DNA of 64,000 bases from Kappaphycus alvarezii (taxonomy: Eukaryota; Rhodophyta; Florideophyceae; Gigartinales; Solieriaceae), in contig NADL03000481.1 in the NCBI GenBank assembly GCA_002205965.3, forward strand, positions 930,001 through 994,000, given 5' to 3'. The notes below the pieces were generated by a model that saw nothing but the letters and a program-made list of their open reading frames with translations, was not told the origin of the DNA and searched no databases. Both the position numbers and the translations under genes were made by a program. Of the stretch, positions 11,906 through 24,876 are shown piece by piece. The first letter of the stretch is position 1. Each line of letters starts with the position of its first letter.

Positions 11906-13253
11906 CTTATTCACCGATTTAGCTGTGAAGGCCCCTTGTTGAGCCAGATAAACGTTGTGAGACCCTGCGCGATGGATGCGCAAAACGAATTCGCAATCTT
12001 TTGACTGTCGTCATGGCGGTGGGCGGGCAAGACAAAGCGTGGCATTACTCTACCTCATGGCATCAGACACATCTTACGTACAACAAATTTGCGTGTTATT
12101 TCTTCTACAATGAAAAGAAGAAATTCACGCGAACGGTTTTGTACAGAACTTCCATTGGTATGAAAGCCTTGAAAAGGCTTGGAATCCTTTTTTAGTATTC
12201 TGCACTATTGAGCAATATGATTAATTTTCCATTATTTTTACGGCAAGAAGAGATCAGTCCAATTATATGAAGCCTTGACGAATCCAGTGCACAAGTATCA
12301 TCCATTCCATATCACCCGTATACCCCTCGCAATGTCGGGTTATTCTTTAAATTTCAAACGCAGCGGCATAAAGCACTGTATTCAGCTGATAATGCGCCAT
12401 GTTGCAAAATAATTCCATGAATGCGTTGAATTCCTGTCTTTTTAATGCCTCGATGTGTTTGCACCACTGCAGAGATGCGTTGTCCCAAAATTAGCAACTG
12501 TTGCAAAACAGCGATTTCGGTTCCATTCTCTCCCGAAGTGGAGTGGATCTTTGGCACCTTCCAGCGCCCAGAGGGCCTGTTCTATTCAACTTGACGTTCC
12601 ACACCAATCCTAGGCACAAAAAACAATGATTTTTTGCAGCCGAGGAAAAGTTTTGTTAGCGGTAGAAGTCTGCCATTTCGCAAAGTGACATGATTTGTCG
12701 TCTGGGCGGTGGAATGGAAAATGGTGGACTGAGATTAGGTGGAGAAGGAAGTATTCACTACAGGTGCTAGCACTCATTCTGAACGTTGTGAAGTGGGAAT
12801 CTGTGGGAAGTATGATAAAGCGAATTATCAAATGCTGAGGAAACGGAATAGAATCACCATGAGGCTGTTGTCGGGTTATAGCGAGGCTTATTTCTGGAGG
12901 GAAGAAGTCCCGTGACACAGGCTCTATATTTCTTGGAATGAGTCCAAGTAATATTAAGGTAGCCGCAGCTGATAGTATTTAGCAAGCATTCGTGAAAAGA
13001 TAATTTTAAGACCGTGGAAAAAAGGTGCGTAGCTAACAAAGGCATACCTGTGTTGCAATCTCATCCCACAGCCACTGCAATGCTATTCCTGAGTGCACTA
13101 AATTATTCTCATCATATCTTGTCATCTTCCACTTTATAACACGTCAATCACAGCCAAGTTTTTATTCACTACTATCGTTCTAAAGTTCATCTGGAAGTAA
13201 TGGTTTCAATTCCATGTCAAGGCCCTGGGTGGCTTCTTCAAGCCTTAAAATCA
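11906..13253 (-). other. broken minus-strand coding-like DNA
   Basis: On the minus strand, 12600-12290 reads in two frames as protein-like segments (QWCKHIEALKRQEFNAFMEL, then CNMAHYQLNTVLYAAAFE, then YTGDMEWMILVHWIRQ), and a separate open frame of 67 codons runs 12557-12354. These lie between the WD40 pseudogene and the long frame upstream, all in one orientation, and could be parts of one former gene or of an inserted element. No family is recognised. Confidence 0.25.
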
Positions 13254-14455
13254 TCAAAAGTAACTTCGAATTGGCCTTGAATTTCCTTGCTCGCGGACTC
13301 TGCTGTTAGTTTGGGAATCAGATGTGTTGTTCCTGAGATTATTTGGCCTCCTCCGCTTTGTTAAACGGGATCTTTGCGTTGGGACTCTACTTTGCATACA
13401 TACGGCTGTATTTTTGTTTGTAGATATTTTCAGATCTTCCAATCGCCTTCGAAGCACCATGATCTCTGAATCACGATCCTCGTTGAGCCTTGATGTAGTG
13501 GTAATGCATGTCTCCGTTTGCTTCTCATGATCATTTTCCTCAGAAAATAAATGCTAATTTCCGAAGCTTTCATAGTCCACGGGGTTTCCATCCGGTAATA
13601 ACGATGTATTTAAACTATTTAGAGTTCTCAATAGGACCCACCTCGCAACAAGCTTATTTTGGGTACTTGAGTGCGGTACATTATCATCCTCACAAGAGTT
13701 GGCCTTTTCAAACGCCTCCTTTACTCTTGCAGCAGCGATTGGGGATTTAATCAAACTCCGGCTATCGGAATATGGCTCCAAAAATGAAGATGTTCGGTGA
13801 GGTACACGTAGAGTAATCGGATAAGAATTCGTATTTGCTTGCTCGCCGTATTTTTCTCTTTCAGTGAAGTTGTCCTGAATTGATTCGCTGTCAATATCAT
13901 TAAATGTCATCTGCTGCACTTGGTTCCTTCTCGTTTCTTCATCAACGGGCCTGAATTTTTTTCTGGCCTTCATTCGATACTTACTGGATGCGTTTGCCAT
14001 CTATTATTTCATGAATTCCTGAACAGCCCAGAGGCGCCGTGAATCTCGATAAAACCTTATCTCATGGACATCGGCTACTACATTTTTCGAGGCTCGAATC
14101 ATTTCATGTGGGGCTTCAGCGTAAGTTGAATTGCCAAAATAATTATGTTTGCTCCCATCTTTGTCCTCATACACTAATATTTCCTCCAGATATTTACTTA
14201 CAAGCTCAAAAGCATCCCTATTGCGCTCCCTGTAAGCACATATTTCTTCTGAAAACTCTTCAAACTAATCCCCGATTTGATTCTGATGTTTGATATTATG
14301 CTCTCTTATCTCCTTCGCAATCACCCTGGAGACAATGATGAACTTGTTCGTATCTCTAGGTGTCTGCGTGCGCTCCAATGTGTGCTGCGTTCTGCTTTCG
14401 TGGCTCAGTCCTTCCCTGCCCAGTGCATCGAGGCTTTGGAATACCGAGAAGTATC
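13254..14455 (-). pseudogene. long 400-codon frame with four internal stops, unknown protein
   Basis: A single minus-strand frame runs from about 14455 to a stop at 13254-13256. It is broken only by TAG at 14265-14267, TAA-TAG at 14001-14006 and TAG at 13554-13556. The longest clean piece (14000-13554, 148 codons, starting MANASSKYRMKARKKF) is basic, then acidic. Upstream segments include EEFSEEICAYRERNRDAFEL and EIRFYRDSRRLWAVQEFM. Near the C-terminus, DRDSEIMVLRRRLEDLK looks like a short coiled coil before a basic, RRRP-rich tail. The constant frame shows it was recently coding. No domain is recognised; a retroelement gag or a fast-evolving nuclear protein both fit. Confidence 0.45.
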
Positions 14456-14852
14456 ATGATAGATTATTCTACGTAATTTAATGGACTTGAAAATGGTACT
14501 GGTGATAAAAAAATCTGCAGTGGATAGAAACGAGTACAAGGGGTGGTTGCGGCTTTTCGTTTCGAATGGTTTCGATTCTTAAAGGCACAACCATCTGGGG
14601 TCATATATGATCAAATGGGCAGAACAAAGTGCTGATCATGCTCTTGCGGCTCGGTCAGGTCTTTTCGGCACGGGAAAAGATGAATCCTGGCATCATCTTA
14701 CCATGATACCTTTATGTATGGTATTGATACTCTAATTTCAATCGCTTTGGCTGTTTTCAGTTGTTCATAGCGATGAAGAGATACACTTTCTGCCTCAGTA
14801 ACACTGTTGGTGCATCTAAAATGTCCTTGAAAGAGCGTTATGCAGGTCAACA
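14456..14852. other. no supportable gene
   Basis: Intergenic stretch before the plus-strand gag-like frames. No LTR ends or promoter elements could be identified. Confidence 0.4.
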
Positions 14853-15430
14853 ATGAATAGTAAAGGAGGTGTTGCAAACAGGAAGCGGAGGAGAGAGGGG
14901 AAGTCAGAGCTTCCAACCAGCGTCAAGTACACTCGCGCGGAGTCCGAGCGGATTCGTTCCCTCGTCCGCGCACAGTTCGGTTCCGAAGCAACGGGGTTCA
15001 GCCCAGTGAGAATGGAGCAGAGAACTATTACAAAATTTCTCGCCATGAGTCACGGGTGCATGTATCTTCGCAAGTGTCTTTACCGGAGCAACAGTACCTT
15101 ACGAAAGATCTTGAAAACTAATCACAGGTTTATAAAACCAGGTCTGAACATCTTGATGGGCCTCAGGGTTTGAATTATGGTGATGGGAAGGGGTATGACA
15201 TTTCAGCTTTTAGATATGGCATTAAGCTCGAAGATTACTCCGGTTACGCTATGGTGAGAGATCTTTTGGAAACAAGCGATGAAGAGGGAAGTGGTGCTGA
15301 CGAAAACCAAGATTCTAGTTCAAGTGAAGATATCACCGAATATGTCTATCTGGAATATCTTGAGAATCCAAAGCACCTTTCCGTCTCCAGAGAGAGATTA
15401 GTGGAATGGGCTATGCATAACAAAAAGTAG
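14853..15430 (+). pseudogene. gag-like frames at the head of the Ty3/gypsy remnant
   Basis: Two overlapping plus-strand frames. The first (14853-15173, 106 codons) starts ATG with a very basic N-terminus (NRKRRREGKSEL) and contains RAESERIRSLVRAQFG. The second has no ATG of its own at the junction; read from about 15134 to 15430 it continues TRSEHLDGPQGLNYGDG, then an acidic serine run and SRERLVEWAMHNKK. A single frameshift near 15130-15170 would join them. Position, orientation and distance to the pol domains at 19.5-21.9 kb fit gag of one LTR element. Function is inferred from position only. Confidence 0.35.
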
Positions 15431-16183
15431 ATCGACTGAGCAGTAAAATTTGGGACAAAGAAATACATGATGAGGCAAGTGCTGTCCAACTTGGAGGCTC
15501 CTTATTAGCATAGATAACTGTTTCCGGAATATTGTTAAGTAGTCGGGGATTAAGACATTTGCCTACCTCTGTTGTCAGTCTCACATTCTCTTCCCGGACT
15601 ACATTATTACTGAGGAAACACCACTGTCTTTAATGAAGCCTGATTGCATAGTCTGCGAGAAGCAAGGTACTAGTCCCAAGATTTTCCAGTTTGAATAAAT
15701 TATACTTTTAGCAAGACTTCAAAGATGGATGAGCAACGATGTTCTTTTTGAACAGCTACTCAACTACAGACATCAAAGCTGCGTCCTCAAACAAGAGGTA
15801 TTCACGGATTCTGAGCTCTTCAGGGACTGCTTTTATGGTTCTTTGTATCAGCACCTTATCTCCTGTCACAATGGAGAAGATGCCTGTGGGTATGAAATAT
15901 TTATCGGCTCATCGGCCGATTAGTTTGATGTATATGGCAAGGAGCGATAGGACTGCTGGCCGATAGCGGCCTTGAATTTGAATCTGGGCCCTTCCGTGCT
16001 GTTCTTGATGGTAACTGTGATTTCTGTTTCATTTGTTGGCGGCGCTAAACATCCCGTCGACTCCGAGTCAACGAAGAAGGTGGAATGATTATTGAGATCT
16101 CATCTGGAAAGAAAACAATGATCAGAGTTCATTTTATGTGGGTAACAGCTGATTTACAAGCGTAACCGAAGTTTTCTGGACAC
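15431..16183. other. no supportable domain
   Basis: Lies inside the presumed gag region of the Ty3/gypsy remnant. Short plus-strand frames are present (for example 15729-15923) but none carries a motif. Confidence 0.35.
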
Positions 16184-16570
16184 TTGAGACCAAGCGCCAA
16201 AAAGCCTTGTCCTTTTTGCGATGCTCCTAGCCATCAGTTTCGTGATTCAAGAAGATACCGCCTCGCGTCTTGTATCAAACAGGCAACTGCCGTCACCAAT
16301 TGCGCTAGAACACAACTAGTGCAATTCTACAATTCCGGTTCTCCAAGTGGTCGAATTACTTCAGAGACAAGAGAAATTTTGCGGGAACCTAATCCTAACT
16401 CAGGTCTCAGTGACTCTGTAAAAGAGAACATTAGAAAGAAGACATGTATAAACGGGAGGGCGCTGTTCCACTCGATCCGATCCATTGTTACTTTCGACTC
16501 ATTTCCCATCGACACCATGAATCTGGGCTTCAATCTTGCAGAAGATATCTTGGAGATTCTCAGGAGGTAA
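16184..16570 (+). pseudogene. zinc-knuckle-like ORF, gag C-terminus
   Basis: A 128-codon open frame beginning with a basic stretch and CPFCDAPSHQFRDSRRYRLASC, a C-x2-C-x4-H arrangement with a later cysteine that resembles a gag zinc knuckle. The rest is polar with no further motif. It lies downstream of the gag-like frames and upstream of the gypsy reverse transcriptase, in the same orientation. The knuckle spacing is not a canonical CCHC, so confidence is modest. Confidence 0.4.
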
Positions 16571-19488
16571 AATCAACACCTGTTGCGTGTGTAAGTCTAT
16601 CATGAAGAGCCATTTGTCCTTTCTATTAGAAGCTTAGACATGATACTTTTTGAGCTTTGTTTCTTTCGGGAAATCACTCCGTACTGTGCATTTGGAGCAC
16701 CGCCTCTGGAAAACTCTGTCTACAAGGAATTGAAAGCGGCAAAGTACAGACAATTTGTTCTCAACTAGTGGCTGATTGTTCTAGATGTATATCTCCAGCG
16801 GAATTATCTCTCTGGGCTGTTTAGACTGACAAATATCATGGACATTTGGTCACGTCCTTCGCTAACCACGAATGATTTCCCAGATATGGGGACTTTTTCA
16901 GTCGATTTCTTTAATCATTTTGAGACAGAATAATATCAGTATTATTGCAAGAGAGTTGGACTTTGCCAGTTGAATAGGCACATTTTGCTTCATCTGAATA
17001 AAACCGTTTTAAATTGTTGCCCCCCCAGCAGGATACAGTCAGTTCTGGGTGGAGAGGTATGTTGGTTACACGAAATCAAGACTGAACGCCCGAGAAAAAA
17101 CTGCAGAGTCTATGCCACCAAATGCATTACTATTGGAAGCATAAAAGCTCATTTACGACGAATTATTCCTCACTCCATTTTATGAGTCGAGCATGACCTC
17201 CGGCAATACGAATGATGTGAGTTCTGAGGACGTAAATGTGTACAGAAAGTTTTAGATGATGCAACCTGCCAAATTTCAGGAACTTTAGTCCCGCAGAAAC
17301 AAGAGGTTCAAACTACGGGAGCTCTTGCAGTCTTAAATTCAGTGCACAGAGGATTTAAGTGGTCAATAATCGCAGGAAGCAGTTTTAGACGATCATTTTG
17401 TGTCTTTTGGCAGTGTAAAAGTGGGCTGTAAGGAGGCTCTCCAGATAATTGTCTCTCCAGTTCGTGGAAGGTTTCGATCGAAGGAATCTTGTGGAAACTG
17501 GTACATTCCAGCAGAGTAATATGCTGAAAGTTAGGACGAGGAAGAGCACCATCAAGTTCATTAGGGTCGGGTACTAATGTTTACACAGTACAGATTCCGC
17601 TTGGGAGATGAGACTGTAACCCGTCAATTGATGCCAGCTGACTGGGTTAGGAAGTTGAAGCTGACGGAACATGGACAAGTCTATTCAGATATAATTGCTG
17701 AACGCGTGTTTTATAGTCCAACTGTTGGATATATAAGCGCTTTGATTAATTATATTGTCATTTTAGAGCATACTAATGTATCCTTTGGAATTTTTCTTCG
17801 CAGAAAGGGAAAAAGACGTTCTTTCTTGAGCCACACCGGACGGTAAATGAACTACTGCGAAGCGATCGACTGTCTTCTGACGGTGTGTACAGAAATCTTG
17901 GTTGTTTGACGTAGAGATTTAGAATTTTAGGAATAAGTGCTCAGTTCATTTCATGTTGGACCGATATTTCATACCTTTCATATTTTCAACATTGCTATGG
18001 CAAAAGAACTCAAGAAACATGTGTACAATGAATGAAGAGTTCAACTTTCTAAGATGTTGACAGGCTGGTTGCAACCTGATTGGCGTAGTATTTTAAATAG
18101 AACTTCAGAGATACAGTTTCTTTGTCGCACTACCATTGGTATATTTTTATGCAATGGGATTAAGACAATTTGTAAAAAAGAAGATCGTCTCAAATCCTTT
18201 AAAGATGTCCAAATTTCTGCAGTTGGAGCATGCGTGGAGCATTGATGGAGAGTTTTTAAAGTATTTCTTGAGATTTGGAGCATCAAAAGAGTACAGTTGG
18301 ATTATCGCCACGTACTCCTATCCCACTCCAATTTTTATACTGGAAATAGTCAAAAAAGCTCCAAATACTGCGCAAATGTTTATTAGGAGAAAAAGGAATC
18401 CATGAAGAAAATCTAATAAATTCGTGACCTCTCTCTGAGTTTAACTACTATCCATTGCGGGGTGGGTGTCCTTCGCAACAAGGCCTCTTTCTGCTTTACT
18501 TATTTACTTACAAAAGGGAGAAAATGGGCGCCACAATTGAGAGGAAGGAACCCCAAACCCGTATGCATATCGAACGTTGAAAAGAGGAGAAACATTGGGC
18601 AGAGTAGCTCTGTCTTTTCCATCATGTTGGGCTGAAGGTTCGGATATGGAAGGAGTTGAGGTCAAAGACGTCAGAGGAGGCGAAGTAGACATAGTGTGGA
18701 ATGTGATGGTAAATGAAAGGGATGGGGGGAGCCATGAAGGGGGGTAGGGGCTGGGAAGGTAGACACAAAAGCAAGAAAATATGACTATATCGATGGTTCG
18801 ATCTGTTTTCTGGGACAGAAGTGAGCACCCTTCCTCGGTTCTGGTCCAAACTCTTTAATTCGCGGAAAACTTGTGTTTCTGTGTGCAGTACCAAATTTGC
18901 TCGACAACAGTGTGAATTCAACCATTAAACCCTATGTCAGTCCCCATTTCTGCACATTTTAAACAAAATTTCAGGACTATATTGTGTATTTGTGTTTTTA
19001 GGAGTGGCCCATCAGCAGCCCACATAGTGATAGGGTATGCTTCTCGGCATGCGCTTGCCACCATGGAAAATCTTCGGAGAATTGGAGAGCAGGTAGAAAG
19101 ATTTCTTGAAATAAGTACTTACCGTAGAGAGCAGTGAAAATGTCTGACAAGAAATATCAGAGATGAGAAATTGAATTAAATGAGACCGTTGAAGGTGACT
19201 GGTAATACGAGAATTAATTGTCTCCGTTTAGTGATTTATTAAAGGAATTGATCATGGAAGTTCTCAGGAGACACTTCTCGAGGAGGAATGGAAACTCGGG
19301 AGAAATGGAGGCCGCAAATCACATTGATTTGGAATTAGGAACATGAACGGTAATATAAACGCCACATTTCCAAAGTTTAGCTGATAAACGGATAAAGGCC
19401 AAGTAAAATAGAAGAAAAGTAGATTTAGGAGTCCATGGGATTCAGATATTGAATTATTTCCAAAGTGGACGAGTTTTAACCTTTTTGC
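16571..19488 (+). other. interior of retroelement remnant, domains not resolved
   Basis: Broken plus-strand frames at 16970-17185, 17577-17846 and 18136-18405 lie where protease and the reverse-transcriptase N-terminus of the gypsy-like element would be. One contains RIQSVLGGEV near 17030-17065, a motif also seen in Copia RNase H, so a nested Copia fragment is possible. 18480-18900 is purine-rich on the plus strand without a readable domain. Confidence 0.25.
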
Positions 19489-21945
19489 GTGGAATACCAC
19501 TGTCTTACTGTGAAAGCCATTTCAGATGCATACTATTTGCCATGTATAGATGACTATATTGACCCATTGGGAGATGCTGCTGGGTTCTACGCATTGGATG
19601 GAAAAAAAACTACTGGAAAGTACCTGTTGATGAAAATGGTCATTCCAATATCGTTCTTATCTCACGTTTAGGTCTCTTTCGTTTCTTTCTGATGCCTTTT
19701 AGATTTAAAAAAGCAGAAACTACCTTTCAGAGGCCTTCGGATATCATAATTTCCGGAGTACAATGGAAAGTAGTTTTCACATATGTGGATGTTGTTATCG
19801 TATTTTAAAAATGAGTTAAAGAGCATCACGGCGATTTATGTCATGTTTCATCCTTCTTCAAAACATCTAGGGTCTCTCTTGAATTGAATAAGTGTTGATT
19901 TTTCAGTATTAAGTGAACTATTTTGGTTGTTTCATGCTACTAGGAAAATTGAGGGTGGCCGCGGATAACAAGAAAGAGGTTTCAGAGAGTGCTTTTCCTC
20001 GTAATTTAGGGAACTTCCTTCCTTCATCGTAGCTTGCGACGTATAAAATATGTCTGTCAAAGGATTTGTACAGATTTATCGTTCACTGACCTTCATGTTA
20101 CGGAAAAGGATGAATCTGAGCATTTTCAGGCACCTATTGTAGGACAGGATGGGTAGTTTGAGCAATTAAAAAAGGCCCTACGCTATTCCCCCATATTGAT
20201 TCTGCGAAGGATCGATCTTCAATACACACTCGGTATAAATACAAATGCGTACCAGGTGGAAGGCTCCTTGTTACAAAAACAGGACGATGAAGAGTACCTT
20301 CCCTTGGTTTATTTTGCATGTGTTCTGACAATTAATAGGTGCAATGACTCAAGAACTGAGAGTCAATTCAGATCCGTCGCTTGCTTTATCACTACTCGTA
20401 ATACATAAATCTAAGTACTAAGTTTTACGGTTCTAAATGGTCAGCACACATTGAAGTTGTTCACGTGTTTGACAGATCTTCCCGGTAGATTAATTCTTTA
20501 GGTTTTGTGCTTATCCGGGTTCCAATTTGCTGTCGTGTATAAGCCAGGCAGATTGCAACGAGTCATCAAAGCTTTGCTTTGTTTGAATAGATCTAAATAG
20601 GATAAAGGTAGCGTAAAAATTGATGACGCTACCCTCCTGTTATTATTTCAGCCTATGTTAGTCACGAACCGCTTAAGGCATCGAAAAATATTGGCCACTG
20701 ATGTGAGTGAGAATTTTATGATGGATGCGGAAGATTTGGATCGATTCATATTCTTGGAGCCCGTGCAACTGCATAGGAATAAGAACAGGCAGCTGAAGGG
20801 CTATCGGATGAGTTTAAGGGCCCTATCAAGGGCGATGAAAGAATAGAAGAAAAAAGACCGGTGAGATTTTTAAGAAATGTCTGACCAAGAAAACGCGCCG
20901 TCAGAGCCGTTCCACATTCTTCAAAAGAAATGATGGTATCCTAAAGCAAAGATGTCCACTGAATGGTAAAATAAAAACATTGCTATCATTATAAAGTTGC
21001 ACGGTCGTGTAATAAAACTACCACAAAATTCCTATTTAGCAGGACATCCTGAACTGTCGACGATTTGAGAATACTTCCGCATGAGACATTAATGGCCTCA
21101 TACGGCGGCGTATTTCTATGCAACGGTTGTAACCTGTGGTAATTGCGCAAGAATCGAATCAGGTTGCACCAGAACACCAATTAATTGAAGCTCTTCCCAG
21201 CCACTAAACCGCTGCGAAGTTGCTATGGACTTTATCGGAACTCTTCAGGAGATTGCACGGGATAAAAGTTTCTCGTCGTCATGAAATTTATTTTTTTCTG
21301 GATTTACCTAGGTCGTACCCATGGATTTCATCTCATCCAACAAGGTACATTTTGCTTTTTGAAATCATTGTTTATTCAAATATGGACTGCCACGGACCTT
21401 GTCAACTGACAATGCAGAACAGCAGTCGGTAAATTTCTTCCAGTCTGTGTGTAGACACTTGAAACTGTCCAAAAAGTTCACAAGAACTTACCATCCACAT
21501 AACAAGTCAGATGGAAATGTACAATGGAAATTAGCCTGCCATTTCAAAAGGAAATGTGAAGGAACACCAGTCGGACTGGTATAGATATGCCGTGACATTA
21601 ACGTTCAACGTCCAACGCTAGACTAGCACAACTAATTTCGACATGATAGTCATTCAAAAACACCTCAACCTCTTCTGCATGATATTCTTACAATTCGAGC
21701 ATGACCAACTTCAAGATCTACAACAGACCTCATTTCAAACAATGAAAAAGCCATTCAGCCTGCCTAAGGTCGCATTCTGCGTTAATGGTTGTTTCGGACC
21801 CCGCATGTCTGCTGAAAGGGCTCACAGCAACTTTTTAGTCTCCGTTCCATATCAAGCCCATTTTCACCGTATTTTTTTCTCTGCCACCGCCACACTGCAT
21901 AGACTAGTGGTAATTAAACCCTATGTTTCACTCGCAGTAAACTAA
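19489..21945 (+). pseudogene. Ty3/gypsy pol remnant (RT, RNase H, integrase)
   Basis: Plus-strand frames give the ordered domains of a Ty3/gypsy polyprotein. Reverse transcriptase: DAYYLPCIDDYIDPLGDA with YALDG near 19510-19600, then YVDVVIVF near 19780-19805 where the catalytic box YLDDVIVF is expected (one D lost). RNase H: LGINTNAYQVEGSLLQK near 20228-20280, with N where the catalytic D of TDAS usually lies. Integrase zinc region: AGHPELS near 21040, then TCGNC near 21130. Integrase core: AMDFIGTLQEIARDK near 21224-21270, LSTDNAEQQ near 21400-21430 and YHPHNKSDG near 21490-21515. The C-terminal tail reads to about 21945. Many frameshifts and lost catalytic residues mean it is inactive. It ends where an R2-like fragment begins. 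Confidence 0.75.
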
Positions 21946-22580
21946 CCCAAATGTTCCGCAATTACAAGGAGTGGTTGAAGTTTTATTGCAGGGTGCCACT
22001 GCTTCCTCCCGCTTCAAAATGCCAAAAAGCGGGATGCACGGAACTCATGGATCAACACAGTGACCGCGCACTGTGATGTTCCTGTGGATCCACCCGCAGG
22101 TGGTTGCAAGACTCGCAAACACGATTGTTTGCGCAGACCTCTCCAAAGCCGCCCGACACCATGTCTTCTACCCCCACAACCCTGCCATGCAGTTCGCCCG
22201 AACATCAAGGTGCTTGGAGAGAACGGGGGCACGGAACACTATGACGTAACTGTCACACATTCCTTTACCCCCGCCCACCTATCCTCCCTGGCGCGATGCC
22301 GGCTTCAGCCCATTAAACATGCCCGCCTTGTCAAGGACACTCGCTTTGCAGAGTTGATATGTTCCCATTGTCCGTAGCATCGCTTTATTGCCTTTCCAAT
22401 TTACACCCTGGGGAGGTGGCATCCGATAGCTCGGGACTTCGCCAGCCGGGTTGCGACTGGCATTGCGGCGCGGGCATCTGTTCCCAATGCTGAGGCGCAG
22501 CAAACATTTTTCGCTCGTCACTCGACGTAAATCATCCGTAATAACTCCAGTCGTTCGTTTGAAGGGGATTTGAGCGACAA
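21946..22580 (+). pseudogene. 5'-truncated R2-like retroelement fragment (CCHC finger and nuclease)
   Basis: Reads in shifting plus-strand frames as the C-terminal part of a retroelement with an R2-like layout: RVPLLPPASKCQKAGC then LMDQHSDRAL (finger, about 21990-22060), KTRKHDCLRR near 22105-22130, then RPNIKVLGENGG and HYDVTVTHSF (about 22195-22270), the P-D and D-V-T positions of a PD-(D/E)XK-type nuclease (here P-N), and FPIYTLGRWHPIARDF near 22390-22440. No reverse transcriptase precedes it; the fragment starts abruptly at the end of the gypsy remnant, as expected for incomplete target-primed insertion. It is more diverged than the other three copies in this window and lacks their 3' tail. 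Confidence 0.62.
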
Positions 22581-24798
22581 TTAAGGCCACGATTTGAAAC
22601 TTTGTATATTCTTCAGAATCTCCGTTCCCAAGGTATGTAAATGGCTACCTAAATGAGTTATTGTCTGCGATTGCTGCTATCAGGAAAACTAAGATAACCA
22701 CCCCATTTAACCCAACAGTTCCAGGGTCTATACTTCACCTTGTTTGTGATGTAGTAGTGGTGGATAATTTCTTTTTCCTTAGACCAACCCATACCAACAC
22801 AATTAAGTAAAAAAACTTATCCGACCCAAACGTTCCCCCATACAGCGGATCTTCAGCCCTAATATTTAGAGAATAATTTACTTCCTCAGCCCGTAACCTT
22901 ATACCTTTTGAGGTAGAGATTTGGAAATTTGCCACATTAGTTTTGTTTGCAAGGGCGCATGCACTTGTAAAAAATACTCAGCAACCTGCATCCTAATGCC
23001 ACGTATCATACCGTGTATACCCATTACTTGCGCTCCCCTACCGTCACCCCTCTGTACTTGAATTTTTACGTCTCATCTTGATTCGAGACGCTTTTTCTCC
23101 TTTGCCCGAGTCAGCAGGGGAACAAAGCGTACTGTAATAAGAAAAAACCTTTCGAAAACAAGTTTAGCAATGAATCTTTACAATTAATTGAAAGACTAAC
23201 ACACGAACTGCCGTTGATGGTGGCAATCCAATCTTTCCAAGTCAGGCTTGTGTATTCACTCGCCTAAAATCACTCTGAAGGTTTATGGTCCAAGGTTATT
23301 CACGAATATGTCAATTGAGATCTACAAATTCGGAAGAAGGGGGTTCTTGGAGTGTCAAAAGTACTACATTGGTACAAGGAGACGCTGAAATGCTGTTTGT
23401 TGCTCACTTCGTGCTGATGCTCAGCATGAACACCCAAAGGCACCGCATAGCGCTCTGCAGGTAACCAAAATGGCTTCCGGTCATTGCCAAGGCCTTAGGT
23501 GCGCTGTCTATAGCATAGACCTCGAAAAAAAGGGGCTCAAATGTAGTATATGAATACTACAAAGTGATCATACGGCACGTAGTGGCGTCTTAACAGTAAA
23601 AAGGATTTTAGGATTCTGTCGAAATGCATAAATGTGTTTTTTAAGGAAGAATCGTCAGAATTTCTTTCTTTTCTGCTTCTCGCACAAAGGGAACTCATGC
23701 GACTGAGAACGGCGTGGACGGACCCGTTGCATCCAACTACGTAGAGCTTCCCAAGAACGCTTTCCGTACTTGGTCTTGTTACAAATAGCCCCCTGCCAAC
23801 CTTTCCAGACCTATACTCTTCGCATAATAGGAACAGTCCTGATTTTTGTTCCACAAAAGGATTTCAAAAGGGTCTTGTGTCAACCAGAGACCTTTTCCGG
23901 ACTGGTTACAGCGTCAGAGTCACATGTAGAGTGACTCGCATGGGAAAGAAACTCCCACGGGAGACACTGCTTCTGTTGCGGGGTAAATTTGTGATCTGCA
24001 ATGACCTCTTTTGCACACATTTCGATGTGACGTAACTCAATCCGGAAGTTAGAGAGTCCAAGATCAGCCGACGCAATCTCGACGATCATATGCGTGTATC
24101 CATGAGATTGCAGAAAATTTCAAAGTGAACGTGTAGCTGTAATGCATCTTGGGATGTAGACAGTTCCGGGTGTGGTTCGAAAATGTGGCCCAGAGTCATG
24201 CACTGGGCGATTTCCGGTGAGGAATAAATGGAGGCAATGGAGGTGTATGATAACCACTTTACCGATTTTTTTCGTCCATTACGGACTGTCCTATGTGAGG
24301 AAATAAATTTATTGGAGATAGCAGGAATGTTTAATTAAGGAGCTTATTTTTTGGTAAGAATCATAGTACTTAAATTAAATTTCATAAACATTTGTGGTGA
24401 ATATCATTTGAGGCAGTACATTGTTCGACAGAAGAATTCTGTAATTAGAAAGAGGTACCATTCGGAAAGACTTGCATCTGCTTATATGATGAAGTAGGTC
24501 GCATTATGATTGATTCCGTGGTTTAGAGCGGTGCATATGTCAACCTGAAGTGTATGGTTTGATAAAAATTCTCGGTAATCTGCTCACCAAAACATAGTGG
24601 ATGAGAGCTTAATACTGCAACTGCAGAATTGTAAAGGTTTAGGTATGTTGAATTCAATTTGAAGGTTTGTTTACTTCTACCGCATAAATATGGGACTTCA
24701 ATGTTGGTTTTAGCTGTTTTTTTGGAATTTATCGAATTAGAATATACAAAAAATATTTCGGATAGGAAATCATCCTACGAAACGTTTTTACGAATTCC
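22581..24798. other. no supportable gene
   Basis: Minus-strand frames at 23880-24089 (69 codons) and 23537-23854 (105 codons) are adjacent and coding-like in composition, but I recognise no domain and cannot show they belong to one gene. The remainder holds nothing I can name. Confidence 0.35.
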
Positions 24799-24844
24799 GT
24801 GATTGAGTCAATTCACGCAATTCATGTGGTACTCTTCGTACTAA

Positions 24845-24876
24845 GTACGAGGGTGTTGCAAGTAGCACTCTCGTAC
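24845..24876. repeat. inverted repeat
   Basis: GTACGAGGGTG (24845-24855) and CACTCTCGTAC (24866-24876) form a 10-of-11 bp stem with a 10-nt loop. It lies inside a short unsupported ORF and has no terminator-like T run. Confidence 0.5.

Noticed and set aside
16970..17185. Copia RNase H in the RIQSVLGGEV ORF
   Set aside because: Only a ten-residue match; the flanking sequence does not continue the domain, so it is left as a remark.
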